Origin: Xanthobacter tagetidis
GTDB lineage: Bacteria; Pseudomonadota; Alphaproteobacteria; Rhizobiales; Xanthobacteraceae
Direction of reading: 5' to 3'
NCBI RefSeq assembly: GCF_003667445.1
Contig: NZ_RCTF01000017.1
Span: 1-64,000 of the forward strand
DNA: 64,000 nt
Positions 52,554 to 61,104 of this stretch are shown here, piece by piece; position 1 is the stretch's first letter; each line of letters begins with the position of its first letter. The position numbers were made by a program, and so were the translations under genes. Under the pieces are notes generated by a model that was given only the letters and a program-made list of their open reading frames with translations, ran no database searches and was not told the origin of the DNA.

Positions 52554-52973
52554 ATGGAGGCCTATACCAGCTTCGCCAAGCCGGTGTTCGAGGCGTTCCG
52601 CGCCGACGACCGGCCCGGCCCGGTGCACATGCTGAACCTGATCCGGCTGCGGGTTCAGGCGGCATATGAAGACCGGCGCGCGGCCACCGGGATCGAGGCC
52701 TACCGCGCCTATGGCCGGCTCAGCGCGCCGGTGCTGGCCGACCTCGGCGGGCGCATCGTCTGGCGCGGCGGCTTCGAGCTCAGCCTCGTCGGCCCGGCGG
52801 GAACCGCGTGGGACATCGCCTTCATCGCGGAATATCCGAGCCCGGCCGCGTTCGTCGCCATGTTCGCCGATCCGCGCTACCGCGCGGCGCTCGTGCACCG
52901 GCAGGCGGGCGTGGCCGACAGCCGGCTCGTGCGCTTCCGCCCCCTGCCGGCCGGCGCGGGCTTTTCCGGCTGA
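52554..52973 (+). CDS. DUF1330-family protein
   Basis: This 139-residue protein belongs to the dimeric alpha-beta-barrel DUF1330 family. The pattern GPVHMLNLIRLRVQA, GIEAYRAYGRLSAPVLADLGGRIVWRG, and AFIAEYPSPAAFVAMFADPRYRAALVHR is typical. Its function is unknown. It follows the enoyl-CoA hydratase after 3 bp and is probably in the same transcript and under the same TetR control. Confidence 0.85.
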   Translation: MEAYTSFAKPVFEAFRADDRPGPVHMLNLIRLRVQAAYEDRRAATGIEAYRAYGRLSAPVLADLGGRIVWRGGFELSLVGPAGTAWDIAFIAEYPSPAAFVAMFADPRYRAALVHRQAGVADSRLVRFRPLPAGAGFSG

Positions 52974-52992
52974 CCGGCCGCCCGCGCGCCGC

Positions 52993-53703
52993 TCACCCGG
53001 CCGGGCGCGCGGGCTCGGCCGGCGGCGCGGCGGACAGGACGAGGATCTCCGCCAGCGCCACCAGCGGCGGCAGCAGGAAGCACCAGACCCCCACCGCCCG
53101 GTAAAGCAGAGCGGCGACCGCGCAGCCGCCGCAGAAGCTCGCGAAGAACAGCGCGAAGCGGCGCAGGCGCAGGCGCACGGGCTCCGGGAGGCCGCCGGCG
53201 GGCGGGCGCATCGCCTGCGTCGCATCGAGCAGCACCTGCGTCATGGTGCCGGTCATCACGGTGGAGGGCGGCGCGTCGGTGAGGTGGGTGCGATGCAGCG
53301 CGTTCTGCAGCGCCATGGCGCTCACCAGCGTCATGCCCGTCATCACGGCATTGGGCGTGTCGGCGGCGAGCGGCAGGCCGACCTGGATCGCCACCAGGGC
53401 GGCATGGGCGAGCAGCACGAGCTTCGCCGCCATCAGCACGCGGAAGTCGTCGATGCCGCGCTGCGCCAGCGCCTGGCTGAGCAGCCGGGCGGCCACCACT
53501 ACCACGCAGAACACCGGCACGGCGATGATCTTCGACAGGTCCGGCATGCGCCCGTCCGCCAGCGCCGCCGCGAAGGTGACGAGGTTGCCGGTGACGTGCG
53601 CCGCGAACAGGCCGTTGAGGGCGACGAAGCCGGCCGTGTCCACGAAGCCGGCATTGAAGCACAGCAGGCTGGGCAGAAGGTACTTCATCGCGGCGTGACC
53701 CAT
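52993..53703 (-). CDS. DUF1275 (YoaK-type) membrane protein
   Basis: This 236-residue protein has six to seven hydrophobic segments. The start LLCFNAGFVDTAGFVALNGLFAAHVTGNLVTFAAAL is the DUF1275 signature. Members are predicted transporters of unknown substrate. The ATG at 53703 follows GGAGAGGG; ATG 53688 is the alternative. It is convergent with DUF1330 and divergent from the next LuxR-type regulator. Confidence 0.88.
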   Translation of the reverse strand: MGHAAMKYLLPSLLCFNAGFVDTAGFVALNGLFAAHVTGNLVTFAAALADGRMPDLSKIIAVPVFCVVVVAARLLSQALAQRGIDDFRVLMAAKLVLLAHAALVAIQVGLPLAADTPNAVMTGMTLVSAMALQNALHRTHLTDAPPSTVMTGTMTQVLLDATQAMRPPAGGLPEPVRLRLRRFALFFASFCGGCAVAALLYRAVGVWCFLLPPLVALAEILVLSAAPPAEPARPAG

Positions 53704-53784
53704 CCCTCTCCTGCCCCGGTCCGGCTTGCCAATCGACCGCCCAGCCGCCACACAAGGACGGAGCCCTGCGACAGCGAGTGCCCG

Positions 53785-54594
53785 ATGACCCGCGATATCG
53801 GCCCCATGCCCGACGACGCCGTGCCGCTGCTCGGCGAGGACGACGTGCGGGAGATCGTCCGGCTGCTCGGCGACGTGATTGTCTCGCGCCAGGATTTCTC
53901 AAGCGTAAAGCGGCAGCTCGTGGAGGGCATCTGCCGGCTGATCGATGCCGACGCCTGGACCTGGAGCCTCGGCTGCTTCGCCGAGCCGGGCGCGCAGCCG
54001 GTCTATCTCGGCATGGCCCATGGCGGGTTCGACGAGGCGCGCTACACCCGCCTGCTGCTCGCCGCCAGCCACCCGGACATGGCGTGGACCTCGGAACGGC
54101 TGCTCACCGAGATGCGCACCAAGGACACCCACGTCACGCGCCTCCGGCAGCAGGTGGTGGACGAGGCGACGTTCGTCGCCTCCGGTGTGGACGGGCACCT
54201 GCGCGCGGCCGACATCGGCCCCTTCATCTTCTCCCTGCGCCCGATCGACGACCGGGCGGTCAGCATCATCGCCTTGTATCGCCGGCAGGGGGCGTCGGAC
54301 TTCTCGGAGCGCGAATCGCGCATCGCCCACATCCTGCTCACCGAGCTGCCGTGGCTGCACGAGCAGGGCTGGCCGCAGGACCGCGGCGCCTCGGTGCCGC
54401 GCCTCTCCCCGCGGCTGCGCCTGGTGCTGAACCTGCTGCTGGACGGGCGCAGCCGCAAGGAGATGGCGGCGAACCTGTCCTTGTCCGAGCACACCGTCGC
54501 CCAGTACCAGAAGGCGCTCTACCGCCATTTCGGCGTCACCTCCCACGCCACCCTGCTGCGGCGCTTCCAGATGGGCGACGGCGGCGACCGGTAG
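53785..54594 (+). CDS. LuxR-type HTH regulator
   Basis: This 269-residue protein has a C-terminal LuxR helix-turn-helix (LSPRLRLVLNLLLDGRSRKEMAANLSLSEHTVAQYQKALYRHFGVTSHATLLRRF, about 205-260). Its N-terminal half looks like a GAF-type sensor (QLVEGICRLIDADAWTWSLGCF). The ATG at 53785 is the start. It is the nearest regulator to the molybdenum-hydroxylase operon downstream and could control it, which is an inference from position. Confidence 0.87.
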   Translation: MTRDIGPMPDDAVPLLGEDDVREIVRLLGDVIVSRQDFSSVKRQLVEGICRLIDADAWTWSLGCFAEPGAQPVYLGMAHGGFDEARYTRLLLAASHPDMAWTSERLLTEMRTKDTHVTRLRQQVVDEATFVASGVDGHLRAADIGPFIFSLRPIDDRAVSIIALYRRQGASDFSERESRIAHILLTELPWLHEQGWPQDRGASVPRLSPRLRLVLNLLLDGRSRKEMAANLSLSEHTVAQYQKALYRHFGVTSHATLLRRFQMGDGGDR

Positions 54595-55020
54595 CGCGCG
54601 GTCTGAGGTACCTCGATCCCGCCGACCGGAACGGAGAGCCGCCGGCTTTTGCTGCGCCGCTTCTTGGACGAACGGCGGCACGGCGCGGTTTATCTTGCAC
54701 TGCGAAAGACTCTATCCCTCAAATGTGGGAATAGTCAGGGACCCGTCCGGTCTGCTACCCGGATTCCTGCGTGCTCGGCTGATAACTCCGTCAGCAGTCC
54801 AAGATCAGCCCCCGCGCCGCCACGCGCTTCAACCTTCGCCCGCAAGGCCTTGGAGGGTTTGGGCGACCAATCGCCTGTATGATGTAACCGTCGACAAGTC
54901 TTTCAGTCCGCCGTCGAAAAGAAAAATCGTTTTCTTCTAAAACAAAGCGTACGCATGGGAAGCTCGCGGGGCTCCCGCGGCTTCGGCGCGTCGCCGTTGG
55001 CATCACAGGGGGGGCATCCA
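54595..55020. other. Upstream region of the molybdenum-hydroxylase operon
   Basis: This 426-bp stretch, locally AT-rich near 54880-54945, is expected to contain the operon promoter. I see no gene. The inverted repeat at 54919-54936 is listed separately. An ATG at 54955 in frame with the first gene would give a longer N-terminus, less likely than the GTG at 55021. Confidence 0.5.
54919..54936. promoter_or_regulatory. AT-rich inverted repeat upstream of Mo operon
   Basis: AAGAAAA (54919-54925) and TTTTCTT (54930-54936) flank ATCG. It is the only marked symmetric element in the 426-bp upstream region, 84 bp before the GTG start. It could be an operator or, read rightward, a weak hairpin followed by C/T-rich DNA. 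Confidence 0.4.
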
Positions 55021-57795
55021 GTGACGGAACCGTCGCGGCGGGACGTGTTGAAATGGAGCGCCGCCGGCGGCATCGCGCTCAGCCTGTCGCGGCTTCCGGT
55101 CGCCATGGCGGCCGCGTTCGACGATACGCAGACCCTGCCGGGCCGCGCGCGGCCCAATCCGGCGGCGGCCGGGCACGGGCGGATCGATGCCGTGGCGAAG
55201 GTCACGGGCGCCAAGCTCTACGTCTCCGACTTCCGCGCCGCGGACATGGAGGGCTGGCCCGCCACCACGGCCCATGCCCTGCTGGTGCGGGCGGCCGACG
55301 CCACCCACGTGCTCACCGGCATCGACCTTGGCGCCCTCGACGGCGACCTGAAGCCCACGGTGGTGGTGACCGGACAGGACTTGGCGCAGGCCGGCCTCAA
55401 GGGCCCGCCCTTCTATGCCGGCGACCTCCTGTGCCCGGTGGGCACCACCCCGCTCTATCTCGGCCAGCCGGCGGCGCTGCTGCTGTTCGAGCGCTTCGAC
55501 GCCTTCGACCGCGCCCGCGTCCTGTTGCGCGAGAAGAGCCCGCTCGTCTTCGGCGCCGAGACCGGGGCGCTGGCCCGGCCCAATTATGCCGCCATGCGCT
55601 TCACCCGCGTCGCCGGCCCGACGCCCGACGCGCCGGACGTCTATTCCCCGCTGATGGAGGGCTGGATCAGCCCCGGCGTCTTCGAGGCCGGAGGGCGGCC
55701 GGTCTGGCAGCCTCTGCCCATCGCGGAAGGCGGACAGTACAAGAAGGGCGCCACCTACGGCGAGGCGATCCGCGCCGGCATCGCCGCCGCCGATCCGGCC
55801 GCTCTGGTGCTCGACCGCAGCTTCCGCACCCAGTCCATCGACCCCATGTTCCTGGAGCCGGAATGCGGCCTCGCCTGGTACGATCCCAAGGCGAGGGCGC
55901 TCCGGCTGGCGCTCGGCGTGCAGTCGCCGCTGGAGGCGGCGGAGGCGCTGGGCGACATGTTCGGCGCCGCCAAGGAGGGGGTCCGGCCGAAGAGCATCGA
56001 CACGCGCTTCGCCCATCTCGGCGGCGGCTTCGGCGGGCGCGACCACACCCCCTTCCCGCTCTATGTGGCGCTCGCCGCCATTTTCCTGCCGAACCGCCCG
56101 ATCCGGCTCGCCCATGACCGGTTCCAGCAGTTCCAGGGCGGCATCAAGCGCCACGCCTTCGACATCCGCTCCAAGGTGGCGTTCGAGCGCGCCACGGGGC
56201 GCATCCGCGCCTTCGCCGCCGACCACGTGCTCGACGGCGGCGGGCTCGCCAACTATTCGGCCAGCGTCGCGGTGGTCTCCGCCACCTCCGCCATCGGCGC
56301 CTACGACGTGCCCAAGGTGGACGTCACCACGGTGGCCGAGCACACGCGCGGCGTCACCGCCGGCTCCATGCGCGGCTACGGCGTGGTGCAGACCACCGTC
56401 GCGCTCGAAACGCTGATGGACGAGGCGGCGGCCGCGCTCGGCATCGACCCCGTCACCCTGCGCCGGCGCAACCTGCTGAAGACGGGCGGGCGCTCCATGG
56501 CCGGCAATCCCTGGACGGTCTCGGTGCGCACCCCGGAGCTGCTCGACAAGATGGAGGCCCACGCGCTGTGGCGCGGCCGCGCCGCGGCGAAGGCGGCGGC
56601 GCCCGCCGGAACCCTCGTCGGCACCGGCCTTGCTCTGTGCGTGAAGGACTACGGCACCGGCGCCGACTGCGCGCTCGGCCGGGTGGAGCTGGAGCCGGAC
56701 GGGCGCGTGCGCATCGTCTGCGACGCGGTGGAGATGGGCAACGGCATCGGCACCGCCATGGCGAACCGGGTGGCGCAGTATCTCGGCCGGGTGGCGGACG
56801 AGGTCTCGGTGGCGCGCATCGACGCGTTCGGCGCGCTCGGCCTCGTCACCTCGGGCGATCCCTACACCATCACCCAGGCGGCGCAGGACAAGGCGGCGAA
56901 GAACCCGCGCTGGGTGCCGGCCATCTCCTCCGCCACCAGCGCCTCCATCGGCGCCCATGTGGGCACCCAGGCGGCCGGCGAGGCGGCGCGCATCCTCCTG
57001 CGCTTCGGCCTGTGGCCGGCGGCGCTGGCGATGTGGGGCATCCGGAAGAACGACCCGCGCCGCTTCCTGTGGGAGGAGGCCTACTGGCAGGACGGCATGC
57101 TCATCATGTCCGGCCTGCCGCCTCTGGCGCAGCCGGACCTTGCCGCCAAGGCCCACGCCATGGGCGCGCTCACCGGCACCATGGCCCACGCCTTCTCGCG
57201 CTGGGCCTGGGCGCAGGCGGCGTTCCCGCTCGACGGCTTCAACTGGGCGGCCGACCTCGACGCGCTCGCGGTGCGCCGCGGCAAGGGGCCGTTCAAGGTG
57301 CTCGACCGCAGCTTCGTCGCCTTCCCGCCGGCGAGCTACAACCGCATCGGCACCGCCTTCGTCTCGGGCTGCGGCACGCTGGTCAGGGTCGAGATCGACC
57401 GGGCGAGCGGCGCCGTACGGGTTGCGCGCGGCTACAGCGTGCTCGAATGCGGCCACGCTTTGGCGCCCGAAGTGGTGCGCGGCCAGGCCCATGGCGGCTT
57501 CGCCATGGGGCTCGGCCAGGCGCTGCTGGAGAACCTGCCGCCGTTCGAGGACGGCCCCGGCAACGGCCGCTGGAACCTCGGCGACTATGTGGTCGCCCGC
57601 GGCTCGGACCTGCCGGTCCATGCCCTGGAGGTGGAGATCCTGCCGCCGGTCGCGCCCAACGAGCCGCCCAAGGGCATGGCCGAGGTGGTGATGATCCCGG
57701 TGGTCCCGGCGATCCTGAACGCCATCGCCGACGCCACCGGAAAGCGCTTTTCCGCATTGCCCGTGACGCCGGACGACGTCCGGCGCGTCCTGTGA
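55021..57795 (+). CDS. Molybdenum hydroxylase large subunit, Tat-exported (xanthine dehydrogenase/IorB family)
   Basis: This 924-residue protein has a twin-arginine signal (SRRDVLKW, R6-R7, then a hydrophobic stretch ending near AMAAA), so it should be folded with its cofactor and exported to the periplasm. Family motifs are GGGFGGRDHTPFP, GSMRGYGVVQTTVALETLMDEAA and VEMGNGIGTAMANRVAQ. The catalytic Glu is E888 in KGMAEVVMIPVVPAI, where most relatives have GxGE. It is longer than typical IorB-type subunits, with extra sequence around residues 190-270 and 600-720. The GTG start at 55021 has AGGGGGG upstream. The substrate cannot be deduced. Confidence 0.92.
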   Translation: MTEPSRRDVLKWSAAGGIALSLSRLPVAMAAAFDDTQTLPGRARPNPAAAGHGRIDAVAKVTGAKLYVSDFRAADMEGWPATTAHALLVRAADATHVLTGIDLGALDGDLKPTVVVTGQDLAQAGLKGPPFYAGDLLCPVGTTPLYLGQPAALLLFERFDAFDRARVLLREKSPLVFGAETGALARPNYAAMRFTRVAGPTPDAPDVYSPLMEGWISPGVFEAGGRPVWQPLPIAEGGQYKKGATYGEAIRAGIAAADPAALVLDRSFRTQSIDPMFLEPECGLAWYDPKARALRLALGVQSPLEAAEALGDMFGAAKEGVRPKSIDTRFAHLGGGFGGRDHTPFPLYVALAAIFLPNRPIRLAHDRFQQFQGGIKRHAFDIRSKVAFERATGRIRAFAADHVLDGGGLANYSASVAVVSATSAIGAYDVPKVDVTTVAEHTRGVTAGSMRGYGVVQTTVALETLMDEAAAALGIDPVTLRRRNLLKTGGRSMAGNPWTVSVRTPELLDKMEAHALWRGRAAAKAAAPAGTLVGTGLALCVKDYGTGADCALGRVELEPDGRVRIVCDAVEMGNGIGTAMANRVAQYLGRVADEVSVARIDAFGALGLVTSGDPYTITQAAQDKAAKNPRWVPAISSATSASIGAHVGTQAAGEAARILLRFGLWPAALAMWGIRKNDPRRFLWEEAYWQDGMLIMSGLPPLAQPDLAAKAHAMGALTGTMAHAFSRWAWAQAAFPLDGFNWAADLDALAVRRGKGPFKVLDRSFVAFPPASYNRIGTAFVSGCGTLVRVEIDRASGAVRVARGYSVLECGHALAPEVVRGQAHGGFAMGLGQALLENLPPFEDGPGNGRWNLGDYVVARGSDLPVHALEVEILPPVAPNEPPKGMAEVVMIPVVPAILNAIADATGKRFSALPVTPDDVRRVL

Positions 57796-57808
57796 GGGGA
57801 GGCTGCCT

Positions 57809-58324
57809 GTGCCCGCGATCTCGCTGACCATCAACGGCCGCGCCCACGGACCCATCGAGGTGCGCGCCGACCTGTCCATGAACGACTTCCTGCGGGAGGT
57901 GCTGGGCCTCACCGGCACCAAGTTCGGCTGCGGCGCCGCCCAGTGCCTGAGCTGCGCGGTGATCGTCGATGCCGGCGACGGCACCAGCGCCACCATGCCC
58001 ACCTGCGTGATCGCCGCCACCGACTTTGACGGCAAGGCGATCCGCACCGTGGAGGGGCACGCCAAGGACGGCGCGCTGACGCCGCTCCAGCAGAGCTTCA
58101 TCAGCCATTTCGCGTTCCAGTGCGGCTATTGCACGCCCGGCTTCCTCAATGAGGGGCAGGTGCTGCTGGAGCGGCTGGAGAAGGCGCCGATCCCGCGCGC
58201 CGAGCTGGAGCGCACCGTCACCGAGGCGCTCGACGGGCACCTGTGCCGATGTTCGGGCTATGTGAAGTACCACGAGGCGGTGCGCGACGTGATCCTGGCC
58301 GATCCCGGCCGGTTCCTGACCTGA
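57809..58324 (+). CDS. [2Fe-2S] subunit of the molybdenum hydroxylase
   Basis: This 171-residue ferredoxin-like subunit passes electrons from the Mo centre. The plant-type cluster cysteines are C41, C46, C49 and C66 (FGCGAAQCLSC, then PTC). The second cluster uses C105/C108 (FQCGYCTPG) and C146/C148 (HLCRCSGY). It lacks a signal peptide and presumably rides with the Tat substrate. Its CGAAQCLSC spacing residues are unusual; most relatives have CGxGxCGxC. The start is GTG at 57809 after GGGGAGG, 13 bp from the large-subunit stop. Confidence 0.94.
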   Translation: MPAISLTINGRAHGPIEVRADLSMNDFLREVLGLTGTKFGCGAAQCLSCAVIVDAGDGTSATMPTCVIAATDFDGKAIRTVEGHAKDGALTPLQQSFISHFAFQCGYCTPGFLNEGQVLLERLEKAPIPRAELERTVTEALDGHLCRCSGYVKYHEAVRDVILADPGRFLT

Positions 58325-58334
58325 GGGGCGGCGC

Positions 58335-58943
58335 ATGACACCCCTCCTGCGCATGGCGCTTCTCGCACTGGCCGCCGCCCTGCTGCTCCCGGCGCAGGGC
58401 CGCGCCGCCTCTCCGCCCGGCGGCACGCTGGCCGCGCCGGAGGCGTTCGCCGGCATCGCCGACCCCGAAGCGCGCTCGGCCGCCTATTTCAGCGAGCTGA
58501 GCAAGGTGCTCACCAGCCCGCGCTGCACCAACTGTCATCCCGCCACCGACCGGCCGCGCCAGGGCGACGCTGCCCGCCTGCACCAGCCGCCGGTGTTCCG
58601 CGGGCCGGACGGGCAGGGCCTCGCCAGCCTCCGGTGCTCCATGTGCCATCGCGAGAGCGGCTTCAAGCCGGCCGGCATGCCGGGTCATCCGCACTGGCAG
58701 CTCGCCCCCGCCTCCATGGCCTGGGAGGGCAAGACCGTCCGCGAGATCTGCCTCCAGATCAAGGACCCCGCGCGCAATGGCGGGCGCTCGGTCGACGATT
58801 TGATCGCCCATATCGGCGACGACACGCTGGTGGGCTGGGCCTGGGCGCCGGGCGGCGACCGCACGCCCGCCCCCGGCACGCAGGAAGAGGCCAAGGCCCT
58901 GGTCAAGGCGTGGGCGCAGACCGGGGCCGCCTGCCCGAACTGA
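58335..58943 (+). CDS. Secreted diheme cytochrome c-like protein
   Basis: This 202-residue protein has a signal peptide (to about AQGRA-AS) and two heme-binding motifs, CTNCH at 64-68 and CSMCH at 101-105. Long segments between and after them differ from classical class I cytochromes. It follows the Fe-S subunit by 10 bp and is the obvious electron acceptor, linking the hydroxylase to the respiratory chain. Axial ligands other than the CxxCH His are not evident to me. Confidence 0.9.
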   Translation: MTPLLRMALLALAAALLLPAQGRAASPPGGTLAAPEAFAGIADPEARSAAYFSELSKVLTSPRCTNCHPATDRPRQGDAARLHQPPVFRGPDGQGLASLRCSMCHRESGFKPAGMPGHPHWQLAPASMAWEGKTVREICLQIKDPARNGGRSVDDLIAHIGDDTLVGWAWAPGGDRTPAPGTQEEAKALVKAWAQTGAACPN

Positions 58944-58962
58944 TCGAGACGAGGAGGAAACG

Positions 58963-60060
58963 ATGACACGCTTACCTGTCGCGCTGGCGCTCGCTACGGC
59001 GCTCGCCGCGGCGCCCTTCGCCGGCGCCAAAGCCGCCGAGCTGCCGGCCTACATGAAGCCGATCTCCGGGCAGCTGAAGCCGCCCACGGCGCAGGAGCTC
59101 GCCAACCGCGACGTGCTCCAGCTGAACATCTCCATGTTCGAGCTTTACGCCAATGCGGGGAAGATCTTCCGCTCGAACATCCTCGACCAGCACCCGGTGA
59201 TCCTGGCCCTGTTCTCGGGCGCGGGCGGGCGGATGATCCTCTACCGGCCCGGCAAGCCGCCGCTGGAGGCGCCCTCGGTGCCGAAGGTGTACCAGGTGAT
59301 GAAGTCGCTGGGCCACAGCACCATGGCGGTGTCCGAGGTGGTGCTGCCGTTCATCGACAATCCGCAGGACAAGAGCTGGGTCGCGCCCATGCGCGCCTAC
59401 CTCACCGAGATGAAGAGCGCGCTCGACGGCATCGGCGCGGCCGAGATGCCGGACGAGTGGCGCGCCAATTCGCGCGCCATCCTGGAGAACAATATCGCCT
59501 TCATGGAGGACCGCATCGCCAAGGGCGTGATCACGCTCGATGCGGTCCAGGCGTTCGCCAAGAAGCAGGCGCCGGTGCTCGGCCACGCCATCTCCTGGGC
59601 GGCGCAGACGCAGGTGAAGCACTGGATGGGCGTGCTCGACGGCTGGAAGCAGGAGCTGGGCGGCAATTTCGACAACGTCTATGCCGCGAGCAACACCATC
59701 TACGTGGCGCGCCAGAACAACGTGCTGTTCAGCGTGCTGGCCCAGTATTTCGGGCCGGAGGCGATCAACGACCGGCTGATGCTGATCGAGACCATCTCCT
59801 TCACCACCACGCCGGACGACATGCTCACCTCCCTGGTGCGCATCATCTCCGACCGCACGGTGGGCGGCCTGTTCTTCAACAGCGACCGGCTGATGGACTA
59901 CGAGCTGATGGGAGGCGACGCGCGCAAGACCATCATCTCGGAAATGAAGGCGCGCGGCAGGGAGCCGTTCCTGCCCCCCGCGGTGCCGTTCGGCTCCAAG
60001 CAGTGGCCGACGCTGATCTCCGGCGGCTCCGGCCCCGCCTCGCTCGACGACCTGCGCTGA
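58963..60060 (+). CDS. Secreted protein of unknown function in the Mo operon
   Basis: This 365-residue protein has a signal peptide (MTRLPVALALATALAAAPFAGAKA). No motif I recognise follows. The mature part is largely helical by composition, with conserved-looking segments LNISMFELYANAGKIFRSNIL, DERLMLIETISFTTTPDD-type text and GGLFFNSDRLMDYELMGGDARKTI. There are no Cys pairs and no heme motif. It has a strong GAGGAGGAAACG ribosome site and sits 19 bp after the cytochrome, so it probably works in the same periplasmic system. Confidence 0.8.
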   Translation: MTRLPVALALATALAAAPFAGAKAAELPAYMKPISGQLKPPTAQELANRDVLQLNISMFELYANAGKIFRSNILDQHPVILALFSGAGGRMILYRPGKPPLEAPSVPKVYQVMKSLGHSTMAVSEVVLPFIDNPQDKSWVAPMRAYLTEMKSALDGIGAAEMPDEWRANSRAILENNIAFMEDRIAKGVITLDAVQAFAKKQAPVLGHAISWAAQTQVKHWMGVLDGWKQELGGNFDNVYAASNTIYVARQNNVLFSVLAQYFGPEAINDRLMLIETISFTTTPDDMLTSLVRIISDRTVGGLFFNSDRLMDYELMGGDARKTIISEMKARGREPFLPPAVPFGSKQWPTLISGGSGPASLDDLR

Positions 60061-60119
60061 CCGTTCCGCCCGGGGGTCGCGCGCTCCCGGGCATTCCCCC
60101 CCGTGCCGAGGCCTGACCC

Positions 60120-61070
60120 ATGCGCCTGCGCACCCTCGCTCTCCTCCTCGCCGCTCTGCTGGCGCCCGCCTCCGCCTGCGCCCAGAGCGGGCCGGACTGG
60201 ATCACCGGCCTGCCGCGCCAGGACATCGCCGTCGCCTCCTGGCCCGGCGGCAAGAAGGTGGCGGTGGTGTTCGTGCTCTATGTGGAGGTGTGGGGCCAGG
60301 GCCAGGGGCCGAACTTCCGGCCCGACATGACCTCCCGCAAGCCCGACCTCGTGGACGAAGGCTTCCGGCAGTACGCGATCAATTTCGGCCTGCCGCGCGC
60401 CGGCCGGTTGTTCCAGGAGATGGGGGTTCCGCTCAGCCTGGCGCTGAACGCCCAGTTCCCCACCGCCCAGCCGCAGACCTGGAAGACGCTGCGCGCGCTG
60501 GTGCCGCAGGCGCCGATCCTCGCCCACGGGCTCAACAATTCCACCGATTTGCTGCCGCTCGCCGAGGGCCCGGCCGCCCAGCGCGCTTATATCCGCAAGA
60601 CCCTCGACATGATCGAGGCGGCGACCGGCGTGCGCGCCATGGGCTGGTCGAGCCCGAGCGTCTATCCCGACGCCGAGACGTTCGCCGCCACCGCCGCCGA
60701 GGGCATCCGCTACACGCTCGACGGCATGGATTCGGACCTGCTCTCCCGGCTCGACACCAGGCCGGCGCCGCTGGTGCTCATCCCCTACCCGCCGAGCGTC
60801 GTGGACATGGGCCAGTACCTCTCGCGCTTCAAGGAGGCGAGCGATCTGGAGCGGCTGTGGATCGACTATGTGGGCGAGATGGCACGCGAGGCGAAGGCCG
60901 ATCCCGGCCGCCCGGCGACCATCGTCGCCATCGGCCTGCATCCGTTCGTGATCGGCACGCCGGCGGGCGCCGCCGCCATGCGCCGGGTGCTGGAGGCGCT
61001 CAAGGGGATGGATCAGGTCTGGCTCGCCGACACCGAGGCGGTGATGCGGGCCGCCGGCCAGCCGTTTTAG
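60120..61070 (+). CDS. Secreted NodB/PuuE-like deacetylase-fold protein
   Basis: This 316-residue protein has a signal peptide (ends near ASACAQ) and a polysaccharide-deacetylase-type barrel resembling the PuuE/allantoinase-like branch. VAVVFVLYVEVWGQG occupies the place of strand one. LAHGLNNSTDLLPLAEGP and MGWSSPSVYPDAETF follow, in positions like the family's His and Trp motifs. The usual TFDDG aspartate pair is missing, so the metal site or the chemistry must differ. It lies 59 bp downstream of the unknown secreted protein and may process the hydroxylated product, which is inference. Confidence 0.85.
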   Translation: MRLRTLALLLAALLAPASACAQSGPDWITGLPRQDIAVASWPGGKKVAVVFVLYVEVWGQGQGPNFRPDMTSRKPDLVDEGFRQYAINFGLPRAGRLFQEMGVPLSLALNAQFPTAQPQTWKTLRALVPQAPILAHGLNNSTDLLPLAEGPAAQRAYIRKTLDMIEAATGVRAMGWSSPSVYPDAETFAATAAEGIRYTLDGMDSDLLSRLDTRPAPLVLIPYPPSVVDMGQYLSRFKEASDLERLWIDYVGEMAREAKADPGRPATIVAIGLHPFVIGTPAGAAAMRRVLEALKGMDQVWLADTEAVMRAAGQPF

Positions 61071-61104
61071 GCGCCGGCCGGCCGAACCCAGGAGAACATA
61101 GCCC

